Part shown: in pieces, positions 31,062 to 38,851 of the stretch
Position numbering within the stretch: position 1 is the first letter of the stretch
Layout of the letters: each line of letters starts with the position of its first letter
Assembly (NCBI RefSeq): GCF_000621505.1
Contig: NZ_JHYD01000051.1
Span: forward strand, 1-38,939
DNA length: 38,939 nt
Direction of reading: 5' to 3'
Source of the DNA: Ruminiclostridium cellobioparum DSM 1351 = ATCC 15832
Lineage (GTDB): Bacteria > Bacillota > Clostridia > Acetivibrionales > DSM-1351
Program-made: the position numbers and the translations under genes
The notes under the pieces: model-generated
Told to the model about the DNA's origin: nothing
What the model saw: only the letters and a program-made list of their open reading frames with translations
Databases searched by the model: none

Positions 31062-32711
31062 ATGAATTACTTAACCGAGATAGTGAAAAAAAATAAAATA
31101 TTAGTCGGCAGTTATTTGCTGTCGGGTATTTTAACAGCATTCCTAAGCAATTTTAATGCAAATTATTTTCAAAAACTGATAGACAGATTCAATCACGGAA
31201 CTTTATCAATAAACAATATAGCCATTTATGGGATTGTGCTTCTCGCGGCATGTGTTTTCAACTATCTGGATGAATATCCCGGCCGCAGTCTTGAGCATGA
31301 AATTTTCGTGAATTTAAAACTGAATGCTTTGAAAAAAATCAGCCGTATTGATTATCAAGTATATCAGAAAATGGGGACCGGTAAGCTTGTTCAGAGAATT
31401 GAGAATGGGGCATCGTCCGGAAAGGGACTTTTATTTGATTTTTTGTTTTGCCTGCTCCGGCAGTTAATACCATCCATTGTATTTAGTATGTTTTTTATAT
31501 ACAGAATGGATAAAAGGGTGATGCTGGCAATATCGGCGGGTTATGTGGCCGTATTTATTATAACACACCTGCTTCTTAAGGTTTTGTATCAAATAAAGGA
31601 ACATATTCTGACTAATGAAGAAAAAATGAATCATTTTCTGGTCCGCGGATTCACGGAAATGGTTGTGTTCCGTATAAACAATAGATTTAAATACGAAATA
31701 GAGAAGGCAGAAGCGGCAAAAAGGGAAATAGTAAGCTCAAAAGTTAAAATGGCACTTATACATGAAGCCTTTTTTGCCATATTTGCTTTAATAGTCATCG
31801 TAATAAAAATTTCTATTGTCATTTACGGATGGATAACGAAATCTCTTAGTATCGGGGCTATTGTTGCACTTATTTCACTGGTAGATAATGCATATACTCC
31901 AATTGCCATTTTTAACGTTTTGTTAGTACAATACAAACTGGATAAAACAGCATATAGGCGATATGTGGAATTTTTGGATGCACGGAATGACGAACAACTG
32001 GGTAAAGGTGAAAAGATAGAATCAATAAAAGCTGATATTTACTGCAGAGGATTAAAATTTTCATATGATAACAGGGTTATACTGGATAATTTCAATTTGC
32101 ATATAAAACAGGGTGAAAATATTGCTCTTGTGGGAGAAAGCGGCTCGGGTAAGTCAACATTGGTTAAATTGTTGGTTGGACTGTTAAAGCCCAGTGCCGG
32201 CAAAATAACAGTTTATAATTATGATTTATCACAGGTAGACTTAAACAGCTATTATGATCACATTACCTATATACCTCAAGAGTCACCTGTATTTGACGGA
32301 TCATTACGTGAAAATCTGATATTTGATAAAAAAGTGGATGACCGTGAGATTATCAAGGCACTGGAACAGGTTGAACTGATTGATTTGTACAACAAGTTGG
32401 AAAAGGGTTTGGATACCGAACTTGGTGAAAGAGGAATTACTCTATCAGGGGGTGAACGTCAAAGATTGGCGCTGGCCAGACTATGGTTTTCCAGGACGGA
32501 TATTGTTATATTGGATGAAGCTACCTCAGCAATGGACAATAAAACAGAAAAGATAGTAATGGACCGTGTTATGGAGTTATTAAAGACACAAACTGTTTTT
32601 GCAATAACTCACCGTCTGAACTCAATCAGAAATTTTGAGCGCATAATAGTTTTGGTGGAGGGTCGTATTAACGGTCAGGATAGTTTTGAAGAATTAGGTA
32701 GCCGGCAATAA
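31062..32711 (+). CDS. ABC exporter, fused membrane and ATPase domains
   Basis: 549 residues from the ATG at 31062 (AAAAGAGG at 31047-31054); upstream in-frame ATG at 31044 lacks a site. The N-terminal ~310 residues form a six-helix type IV exporter domain. The ATPase has Walker A GESGSGKST (~357), Q-loop YIPQESP, signature LSGGERQ (461-467), Walker B IVILDEAT and the switch His in AITHRL. As a half-transporter it should act as a homodimer. Neither a peptidase C39 domain nor a partner gene is present. The substrate is unknown; a peptide or lipid-like drug is typical for such clostridial exporters. The leader structure suggests post-transcriptional control. Confidence 0.9.
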   Translation: MNYLTEIVKKNKILVGSYLLSGILTAFLSNFNANYFQKLIDRFNHGTLSINNIAIYGIVLLAACVFNYLDEYPGRSLEHEIFVNLKLNALKKISRIDYQVYQKMGTGKLVQRIENGASSGKGLLFDFLFCLLRQLIPSIVFSMFFIYRMDKRVMLAISAGYVAVFIITHLLLKVLYQIKEHILTNEEKMNHFLVRGFTEMVVFRINNRFKYEIEKAEAAKREIVSSKVKMALIHEAFFAIFALIVIVIKISIVIYGWITKSLSIGAIVALISLVDNAYTPIAIFNVLLVQYKLDKTAYRRYVEFLDARNDEQLGKGEKIESIKADIYCRGLKFSYDNRVILDNFNLHIKQGENIALVGESGSGKSTLVKLLVGLLKPSAGKITVYNYDLSQVDLNSYYDHITYIPQESPVFDGSLRENLIFDKKVDDREIIKALEQVELIDLYNKLEKGLDTELGERGITLSGGERQRLALARLWFSRTDIVILDEATSAMDNKTEKIVMDRVMELLKTQTVFAITHRLNSIRNFERIIVLVEGRINGQDSFEELGSRQ

Positions 32712-32805
32712 AATAATGCTGCCTGGAGGGTTGTGCAACAATAAACTTACGCCAGGGTCAGGCTTGGTTAGTATTGCTTTTTATCAAATTTTGCGAGAGG
32801 AATAT

Positions 32806-32931
32806 ATGTATATGCTGCGAGCTGTAATCGGAGATGAAAGTCGTAATGACAGACAAATATTGAAAAAAGTGCTTGAAAAAATTTCCGGACTTTATATATT
32901 ATTACACGCGGCATATAAGGGAAATAGATGA
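32806..32931 (+). pseudogene. Truncated response-regulator receiver remnant
   Basis: The ATG at 32806 follows AGAGGA at good distance. The first ~30 residues (MLRAVIGDESRNDRQILKKV) match the start of a LytTR-type receiver domain, where the acidic pair would be DDE and here reads GDES. The frame ends after 41 residues, long before the phosphoacceptor Asp. No continuation appears in the other frames downstream, so this is a deletion remnant rather than a simple frameshift. Its stop overlaps the next ATG (ATGA), so it might still serve for translational coupling. Confidence 0.5.
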
Positions 32932-33206
32932 TAAATTATGCAGTAGTCCGTCTAAATTATTTAGACAAATCATACGATGATTTTCATCAAAACTTCCGAA
33001 ATACTGCTAATTACAAGGAAGGACCGGAAGACTATCTACATACTTCCAAAGGTTTTCACAGTATCAGTGACACCCTGAAGGAAATAGAATCAAAGTTGAA
33101 CCATGGGGAAATAAAACTACATGGTAAGTATAGCGGATACTCGGGAAACAGCCTTAATGACTTTGGAAAGATTCTGATAGACATGGTAAAATGTTTTAAA
33201 ATATAA
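32928..33206 (+). CDS. Small unknown protein (92 residues)
   Basis: ATG at 32928 overlaps the preceding remnant's stop and has AAGGGA just upstream. The 92-residue product is hydrophilic (YLDKSYDDFHQNF, then LKEIESKLNHGEIKLHGKYS), with no signal peptide or membrane helix. I do not recognise it. The arrangement suggests translation coupled to the remnant upstream, or a chance ORF exposed by the deletion. A 15-bp hairpin follows 43 nt later. Confidence 0.5.
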   Translation: MINYAVVRLNYLDKSYDDFHQNFRNTANYKEGPEDYLHTSKGFHSISDTLKEIESKLNHGEIKLHGKYSGYSGNSLNDFGKILIDMVKCFKI

Positions 33207-33525
33207 AATAACAGGTAGGAAAAAGAGTTAAGAAGGGTTACAAATCTTTAACAGCTCCATATTCCATGGTTGAATAATCATAGAATATGGAGCTGTTTAT
33301 ACGGAGCAATTTAGTATTCATAATTCGTAAATTCACAACTTCCCCTCAATTTAATTATATCATATAAAAATTTATAATATCAGCCTTATATTTTGGGTTT
33401 TTTATATGTATTATAATATCCTACTCATAATTGGATTGATAAAAAATATTTCCACTCTTGAGATTGCCTCATGCAGATAATGGAACTTGATTTTTAATAA
33501 ATTAAATTATTTTAGGAGGAATGTG
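33207..33525. other. Intergenic region before helD
   Basis: About 320 bases. The left part holds the perfect 15-bp hairpin at 33250-33297; the rest is AT-rich. A TATAAT at 33412-33417 is the best -10 for helD but has no good -35. Nothing else is visible. Confidence 0.45.
33250..33297. terminator. Perfect 15-bp hairpin, possible terminator
   Basis: AACAGCTCCATATTC (33250-33264) pairs with GAATATGGAGCTGTT (33283-33297) around an 18-nt loop. The following TTTAT is a poor U-tract, so termination may be weak or the hairpin may act as a 3' mRNA end stabiliser. Confidence 0.5.
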
Positions 33526-35784
33526 ATGCTAACCGATAAGGATATCTGGAGTTATGAAAAGGCCCGTCTGGCCAGAGTTACCCATGAAATAAAAACACAG
33601 CTTGACAATGGGCTCAACGCCGTAAGTAAATACAAAAAGGAAGCCATAGACCTTCAAAAGGAGATGTGGGAAGATGTTAAACTAACACCCGTCGATCTGT
33701 TTGATCTGGAGGGCGCAACTCAGGTATGGCAATATCAGACAGGTATAATGAGCCAGGCAAGAAAATATAAATTCTCATTTGATAAGGTAAGCCGCCTTGA
33801 GAGAATGTATCAAAGTCCTTATTTCGGAAGAATAGACTTTTTAGAGGATGGAGAAAAAACTGCCGAGCAAATCTACATTGGCATATACAATCTGATTACC
33901 GAAAATAACAGGGAAATCCTTGTTTACGACTGGAGAGCGCCTATATCCGGCATGTTCTATGATTATGAAACCGGCCTGTGCAGTTATGACTGCCCCGGAG
34001 GCACCATTACGGGACAGATGCTGCTTAAAAGACAATACAAAATTGAAAATTCGGATATTGTCTATATGTTCGACAGCAGCTTGAGCATAAACGATGAAAT
34101 TTTACGGGAAATACTGGGGAAAAGCACCGACAATAGAATGAAAACCATTGTGACCAGCATCCAGAGAGAGCAGAATACAGTCATCAGAAACAGTGAAGAC
34201 AGGATTCTTATTGTGGACGGTCCCGCCGGCAGCGGTAAGACCTCCATCGCACTTCACAGGGCGGCATACCTTTTGTACAAATACAGGGAAAGCATAAAGT
34301 CTGATAACATCCTGATTTTTTCTCCCAACAATGTGTTTGAAGATTACATTTCCAATGTGCTGCCGGAATTAGGGGAGGATAATATACAAAGAAGTACGTT
34401 TATTGGTTTTTTCGGAAATATTTTTGAAGCAAAATTCAAAATGGAAACCATGAATGAGCAAATGGAATATATCCTGTCAGGCTATGCGGATAAAACAAGA
34501 CTGCGCTGTATTGAATTCAAATCATCACTGCAATTCCTGACAATATTGAAAAAATACGTACAATACCTTGAAACTGGAACGGGTATGTCATTTAAAGATC
34601 TAACATACAATGGCACGGTTATAATAACCGGAGATGAAATTTACAGTCTTTTTAAAGAGGATTACAGTTATCTTTCCTATGCAAAAAGACTTGAAAAACT
34701 GCGCCAAAGACTTTTTTACCTCCTGGAGCAGTGTGAGGATACCCGGGTCAGAGCGGCACAGGAAAATGAGGCGGAGAAAAATAGTACAGATACCGGGGAC
34801 AAAGCATTAAATAAAAAAATAATGGAAGAGTATGAGTCTCTTAAAATGGATATCATTCAAATGACATCCTATGATGTTTATGCATTATACATGGAGCTTT
34901 TCCGGAATATTGAGTTGTTTGCGCAAACGGAGGACAAACAGGAACAGGATGATTTACGCGCATTTGGGAAATATACGGTGGGCAGGCTAAGTGAGGAGGT
35001 CATAAATTATGAGGATGCGGCACCAGTCATATACCTTAAATCTGCTCTTGATACCCCGGTTAATACAAAAGCCATAAAGCATGTCATCATTGATGAGGCT
35101 CAAGATTATACGGTTATTCAATATGAAATTTTCAGGAAGATTTTTGAACATTGTAAAATGACCATCCTTGGAGATGTAAACCAGTCTGTCAACGGATATA
35201 TGAATATAGGCAGTTTTGAATTGATTGCAGATATATTCGAAAGAAAACATTCCAGGAGCATTTCCTTGACTAAAAGCTACCGTTCCAGCAAGGAAATAGC
35301 GGATTTCTGCAAGCAGCTTCTTTCCTCCAGGAAGCACTCGGAACAGCTGAACAGGCATGGCAGTATGCCTAAAATTGTGAGAGTTGATAAAAGCAATTTA
35401 TATAAAAGGATTGCCGGGGATATCCTCCGGCTTAAAAACAGGAATAATAATCTGATAGCCGTTATCTGCAAGACCGCCGCCCAATGTGAGGCAGCATATA
35501 AAGCAATCAGCTCATATGTTGATATAAAGCTTGTATCAAATAAAAACGAAGAATACCAGGGAGGTGTGGTAATAATACCATCCTACCTTGCAAAGGGCCT
35601 CGAATTTGACGCTGTTCTGGTGCATTCAGCCGAAGAGGAGGATTATTCGGGGGAAGAGGACAGCAGGCTTTTATATACAGTATGTACTCGTGCTTTGCAC
35701 GAACTTTATTTGTACTGCTCGGGTAGTCTGTCGGACTTGATAGGGAAAATGGATAAGGGCTGTTACCAGGAGGAGCTGACTTAA
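33526..35784 (+). CDS. helD: HelD-like UvrD-family helicase (RNA polymerase recycling factor)
   Basis: 752 residues from the ATG at 33526 (AGGAGG, 6-nt spacing). A charged coiled-coil N-terminus (~1-60) precedes a split superfamily 1 ATPase: Walker A GPAGSGKTS (232-240), Walker B IIDEAQD (523-527 for DEAQD), then GDVNQSVNGYM (motif III), TKSYRSSKEIADFC (motif IV), AKGLEFDAVLV and YTVCTRALHELYLY (motifs V-VI). The long insertion between motifs and the N-terminal arm are typical of Firmicute HelD. HelD binds RNA polymerase and uses ATP to release it from DNA/RNA; in actinobacteria related proteins also protect against rifampicin. Here it lies between an exporter and ribosome-targeted resistance-like genes; a link is only inferred. 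Confidence 0.92.
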   Translation: MLTDKDIWSYEKARLARVTHEIKTQLDNGLNAVSKYKKEAIDLQKEMWEDVKLTPVDLFDLEGATQVWQYQTGIMSQARKYKFSFDKVSRLERMYQSPYFGRIDFLEDGEKTAEQIYIGIYNLITENNREILVYDWRAPISGMFYDYETGLCSYDCPGGTITGQMLLKRQYKIENSDIVYMFDSSLSINDEILREILGKSTDNRMKTIVTSIQREQNTVIRNSEDRILIVDGPAGSGKTSIALHRAAYLLYKYRESIKSDNILIFSPNNVFEDYISNVLPELGEDNIQRSTFIGFFGNIFEAKFKMETMNEQMEYILSGYADKTRLRCIEFKSSLQFLTILKKYVQYLETGTGMSFKDLTYNGTVIITGDEIYSLFKEDYSYLSYAKRLEKLRQRLFYLLEQCEDTRVRAAQENEAEKNSTDTGDKALNKKIMEEYESLKMDIIQMTSYDVYALYMELFRNIELFAQTEDKQEQDDLRAFGKYTVGRLSEEVINYEDAAPVIYLKSALDTPVNTKAIKHVIIDEAQDYTVIQYEIFRKIFEHCKMTILGDVNQSVNGYMNIGSFELIADIFERKHSRSISLTKSYRSSKEIADFCKQLLSSRKHSEQLNRHGSMPKIVRVDKSNLYKRIAGDILRLKNRNNNLIAVICKTAAQCEAAYKAISSYVDIKLVSNKNEEYQGGVVIIPSYLAKGLEFDAVLVHSAEEEDYSGEEDSRLLYTVCTRALHELYLYCSGSLSDLIGKMDKGCYQEELT

Positions 35785-35811
35785 AGCTTTGAGTACAAGT
35801 GCTGCGGAGCA

Positions 35812-35989
35812 GGCTTGAAATTTTGATGGGATTTTACAACTCCATTACATCTTCAAATGGTGGAAAAACAAAGCCGTTCAGGAAATATCAAAATTGTTGC
35901 CGGAAAATGAATCTGTAACAAGCAGTAAGGTTGTTGGCGCCACCCCCGATATAGATGATTCCCTAAGCTATCTGGTAGCAGATTATTGA
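35812..35989 (+). pseudogene. Possible C-terminal remnant of an unknown gene
   Basis: After a TGA near 35809 a frame stays open for about 58 codons to TGA at 35987-35989 with no start codon. Its translation contains IFKWWKNKAVQEISKLL and SSKVVGATPDIDDSLSY, amphipathic and protein-like, but I do not recognise a family. Chance is possible. Confidence 0.25.
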
Positions 35990-36014
35990 AAAAATCAGGA
36001 ATTATTGTTATAAT
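35986..36014 (+). promoter_or_regulatory. Promoter of the leader and Cfr-like gene
   Basis: TTGAAA (35986-35991) and TATAAT (36009-36014) are 17 bp apart, one of the best promoter matches in the window. Transcription should begin near 36021, more than 300 nt before the Cfr-like ATG. Confidence 0.7.
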
Positions 36015-36058
36015 GGTCTTGCTTTTCAGCAAATGTGAATTGATGGGAGGATTAAGCG

Positions 36059-36163
36059 ATGATAGAAATTGTACATGTTATTGTAAACCTGTTATTTAAA
36101 GTGATAGTTAACAAGGTTTATATAATAACGCAGCTATCGGAACTTAATCCTTCTATGATATAG
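36059..36163 (+). CDS. Leader ORF (34 codons) upstream of the Cfr-like gene
   Basis: ATG at 36059 has a strong site, GGGAGG (36045-36050), at 8-nt spacing, and the frame runs 34 codons to TAG. The peptide is hydrophobic at its start (MIEIVHVIVNLLFKVIV). It lies between a good promoter and a terminator that precedes the Cfr-like gene, the arrangement of drug-sensing leader peptides. A second, site-less 13-codon ORF follows at 36195-36236. The codons CTA TCG (36134-36139) are complementary to CGATAG (36286-36291) in the terminator hairpin. Function as an attenuator is inferred. Confidence 0.5.
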   Translation: MIEIVHVIVNLLFKVIVNKVYIITQLSELNPSMI

Positions 36164-36273
36164 AAATCATAACATTGAATATGGTCATGTAAATATGAGT
36201 TTATTTTCTGGGCCATGTCTATTTGAATTTCCTTGAAATTTCATGTTTTCTATATATGGACAGGTATGTGCGG

Positions 36274-36315
36274 GACGTAAAAACGCGATAGTAAGCGCTT
36301 TTTACGTCTCTTTTT
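36274..36315 (+). terminator. Leader terminator (probable attenuator) before the Cfr-like gene
   Basis: GACGTAAAAA-CGC (36274-36286) pairs with GCG-(C)-TTTTTACGTC (36295-36308) with one bulged C and an 8-nt loop, followed by TCTTTTTG. It lies only 22 nt before the Cfr-like start codon and inside its transcript, so it should stop most transcription unless relieved. Confidence 0.75.
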
Positions 36316-36336
36316 GCTGCAGACCAGGAGAAAACA

Positions 36337-37368
36337 ATGAAAAGTAAATATGATAAAATCCAGCAAATAATTTCAAATATGAAACAGCCGGACTACAGGT
36401 ATCTGCAAATAACAAACGCGATTTTCAGAGTACGTACGGGTGAGTTTAAAAGTATGTCGATACTGCCGGTAAAATTAAGAAATGCTCTGATAGATGAACT
36501 GGGGAACAGCATATGCTGTATTTCTCCGGCACTTCAGAAAAAGTCCGACCAGGTCGGAAAGGTTCTGTTTTCAATTCCGGGAGGTGAGCGGATAGAAACA
36601 GTAAGATTAAGTTACAAACGCGGCTGGGAATCATTTTGCATATCTTCGCAATGTGGATGCGGGTTTGGGTGCCGCTTTTGTGCAACGGGAACAATCGGCT
36701 TAAAAAGAAATCTCACTGTGGACGAAATAACCGACCAGCTTTTGTATTTCCATTTGAACGGACATACATTGAGCAGTGTTTCCTTTATGGGAATGGGTGA
36801 GCCTCTTGCAAATCCTGATCTGTTTGATGCTTTAAAGGTATTGACCGATAACAACCTTTTTGCATTAAGCCGGCGGAGGATCACTATTTCAACAATTGGC
36901 GCACTGCCGGGTATATACAGGTTAACACAGGACTTTCCCAAGATTAATCTCACATTTTCTCTGCATTCACCCTTTAATGAGCAGAGAAGTAAACTTATGC
37001 CGGTAAATGACCTGTTTCCGCTTCAGGAGGTAATGAAAGCTCTGGACAACCATATACGCAGGACGGGAAGAAAAGTGTATATTGCCTATATAATGCTGCA
37101 GGGAATAAATGACTCGGCAGCACACGCCGAAGCGGTTGCAGGGTTGCTGCGGGGAAGGGGAGAATGGGAACATCTTTATCAGGTTGATCTCATCCCCTTC
37201 AATCCTACCGGAAAAACTCCCCCAGGCTACAGACAAACCGACAGGACAAAAATAAACAGGTTCAAAAATATATTACGGTCAAAGGGAATAAACGTTACGA
37301 TCAGAATGCAATTCGGGTCTGAAATAGGTGCCGGCTGCGGTCAGTTGTACGGATGTCAGGGAGATTGA
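36337..37368 (+). CDS. cfr: Cfr-family 23S rRNA (A2503-C8) methyltransferase
   Basis: 343 residues (Cfr has 349). A radical SAM enzyme with cluster C108, C112, C115 (CGFGCRFC), the resolving C101 (SFCISSQ) and the methyl-carrying C334 (GAGCGQLYG). Many segments match Cfr rather than the housekeeping RlmN: PDYRYLQITNAIF, GWESFCISSQCGC, NLTVDEITDQLLYFHL, LTFSLHSPF with RSKLMPVND, and RKVYIAYIML. Known of the family: Cfr methylates C8 of A2503 and gives resistance to phenicols, lincosamides, oxazolidinones, pleuromutilins and streptogramin A; environmental relatives in Bacillales and Clostridia often do so too. AGGAG lies 6 nt before the ATG. An attenuator-like leader precedes it. RlmN-type C2 activity remains possible; resistance is inferred, not shown. 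Confidence 0.85.
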   Translation: MKSKYDKIQQIISNMKQPDYRYLQITNAIFRVRTGEFKSMSILPVKLRNALIDELGNSICCISPALQKKSDQVGKVLFSIPGGERIETVRLSYKRGWESFCISSQCGCGFGCRFCATGTIGLKRNLTVDEITDQLLYFHLNGHTLSSVSFMGMGEPLANPDLFDALKVLTDNNLFALSRRRITISTIGALPGIYRLTQDFPKINLTFSLHSPFNEQRSKLMPVNDLFPLQEVMKALDNHIRRTGRKVYIAYIMLQGINDSAAHAEAVAGLLRGRGEWEHLYQVDLIPFNPTGKTPPGYRQTDRTKINRFKNILRSKGINVTIRMQFGSEIGAGCGQLYGCQGD

Positions 37369-37443
37369 TTTAAAGTGGGATAAAACTTGTGTATCTGCTT
37401 AAATCCCGTACTTGACCGGGTGCATAAAATGAAAAAGTAACCG

Positions 37444-37472
37444 TTGAAAAATAATAATTCATATGGTATCAT
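37444..37472 (+). promoter_or_regulatory. Promoter of the Mef-like MFS gene
   Basis: TTGAAA (37444-37449), a 17-bp spacer with TG just before the -10, and TATCAT (37467-37472). The leader to the ATG is about 95 nt with no clear structure. Confidence 0.6.
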
Positions 37473-37575
37473 AATAAACGCCTTTTTTATCCCGTATTGA
37501 GCCTTATACTTTACGATTCAGTAGAATAGCACAGGCTATCAAATTTAATTTTCCTGATGCGGAATTGGAGTGAAT

Positions 37576-38808
37576 ATGAACGAAAACTGGAAAAAAAGAA
37601 TTGTACTTTTCCTATCAAGCCAGACAATATCATTATTTGGATCTTCTCTGGTTCAATATGCAATAAGTTGGTATATTACGTTAAAAACTCAATCGGGTAT
37701 AATGATGACAGTCGCAATTATTTGCGGATTTTTGCCGACTTTTTTTCTGTCGCCCTTTGCAGGCGTATGGGCAGACCGGTACAACCGCAAAAAGCTTATT
37801 ATTTTATCAGACTCTGTGATAGCGGCATCCACACTTATAATAGCAGTTTTATTTTTAATGGGGTACCAATCAATATGGCTGCTGTTTGGGGTATTGGTGG
37901 TAAGAGCTCTGGGAACCGCCGTACAGACGCCTACCATCGGAGCCTTTATTCCGCAGCTGGTGCCCGAGGATAAGCTTACCCGGGTTAATGCCACAAACGG
38001 CAGTATCCAGTCAATGGTGATGCTTGTTTCTCCAATGCTCAGCGGATTGCTGCTAACCAGGGCAACAATTGAGGCAATATTTTTTATAGATGTAATTACA
38101 GCAGCTGTTGCAGTGCTGACGTTACTTTTCTTCCTGAAGGTGCCGGGGCACAAAAAGGCTCTTCAGAAGCAGTCCGACAGCTATTTCGGCGATATGTACC
38201 AGGGATATAAATACATTAAGGATCATACTTTTATAAAGAAAATCATTTTATTTAATGCACTGTTCTGTTTTTGTGCGGCACCGGCTGCTTTTCTAACGCC
38301 TTTACAGGTTACACGGAGTTTCGGAAACCAGGTGTGGAGGCTTACTGCAGTGGAGATTGTATTTTCTGTGGGTATGATTATAGGCGGAGTTGTAATTGCC
38401 ACATGGGGAGGCTTTAAAAGGAAAATCCACTCAATGGTGACGGCCACAGTCATTATGGGAATAGGCACCTTCGCGCTGGGCATTATTCCGGTCTTCTGGC
38501 TGTACCTGGGCTTCATGGCTCTCATAGGTATTGCGATGCCCATCTTTAACACTCCTTTTACGGTTTTGCTCCAGCAAAAGGTCGAAGGAGATTTTCTGGG
38601 CAGGGTCTTTGGGGTTTTCAGCATGACCACCAGTGTTATGATGCCTCTTGGAATGCTGGTTTTCGGACCGTTGGCGGATTTGGTAAAGATTGAATGGCTG
38701 CTGATAGGTACGGGTATTCTAATATTCCTTGAAGGCTTTGTCATGCTGGGCGACAGGGTGCTGAAGGAAGCCGAGGCACCGGCATCTGGGGCTGAGGTCA
38801 AGGGATAA
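37576..38808 (+). CDS. MFS efflux transporter (Mef/DHA3-type)
   Basis: 410 residues from the ATG at 37576 (TTGGAG upstream; the GTG at 37570 overlaps that site). Twelve membrane helices. The first half matches macrolide-efflux-type DHA3 proteins: SLFGSSLVQYAISWYIT, LSPFAGVWADRYNRKK (the MFS loop 2-3 motif), VVRALGTAVQTPTIGAFIPQLVP and NATNGSIQSM. These export drugs with protons; members include Mef(A) but also many uncharacterised exporters, so macrolide specificity is not claimed. It lies 207 nt after the Cfr-like gene with its own promoter, in the same orientation, forming a resistance-like pair. A terminator follows at once. Confidence 0.88.
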   Translation: MNENWKKRIVLFLSSQTISLFGSSLVQYAISWYITLKTQSGIMMTVAIICGFLPTFFLSPFAGVWADRYNRKKLIILSDSVIAASTLIIAVLFLMGYQSIWLLFGVLVVRALGTAVQTPTIGAFIPQLVPEDKLTRVNATNGSIQSMVMLVSPMLSGLLLTRATIEAIFFIDVITAAVAVLTLLFFLKVPGHKKALQKQSDSYFGDMYQGYKYIKDHTFIKKIILFNALFCFCAAPAAFLTPLQVTRSFGNQVWRLTAVEIVFSVGMIIGGVVIATWGGFKRKIHSMVTATVIMGIGTFALGIIPVFWLYLGFMALIGIAMPIFNTPFTVLLQQKVEGDFLGRVFGVFSMTTSVMMPLGMLVFGPLADLVKIEWLLIGTGILIFLEGFVMLGDRVLKEAEAPASGAEVKG

Positions 38809-38824
38809 TAAAGTTGTAACTTTG

Positions 38825-38851
38825 GGAAGGCTGGATTCAGCCTTCCTTTTT
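38825..38851 (+). terminator. Terminator after the MFS gene, probable group II intron target
   Basis: GGAAGGCTG (38825-38833) pairs perfectly with CAGCCTTCC (38838-38846) around GATT, followed by TTTTT (38847-38851). The next base begins a GTGCGAC sequence. Confidence 0.88.

Larger units (their letters stand above)
35785..36336. other. Intergenic region and leader of the Cfr-like gene
   Basis: About 550 bases. The left part (35812-35989) holds a start-less reading frame that looks like a gene remnant. From 35986 on are the promoter, leader ORF, a small CTATGAT/ATCATAA hairpin at the ORF end, an AATTTC/GAAATT hairpin near 36226-36240, and the terminator at 36274-36314. Confidence 0.5.

Noticed and set aside
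36337-37368. Annotation as housekeeping RlmN
   Set aside because: The segments around QITNAIF, LTFSLHSP and KVYIAYIML match Cfr rather than RlmN, and RlmN's usual N-terminal region is not seen; RlmN activity cannot be fully excluded.
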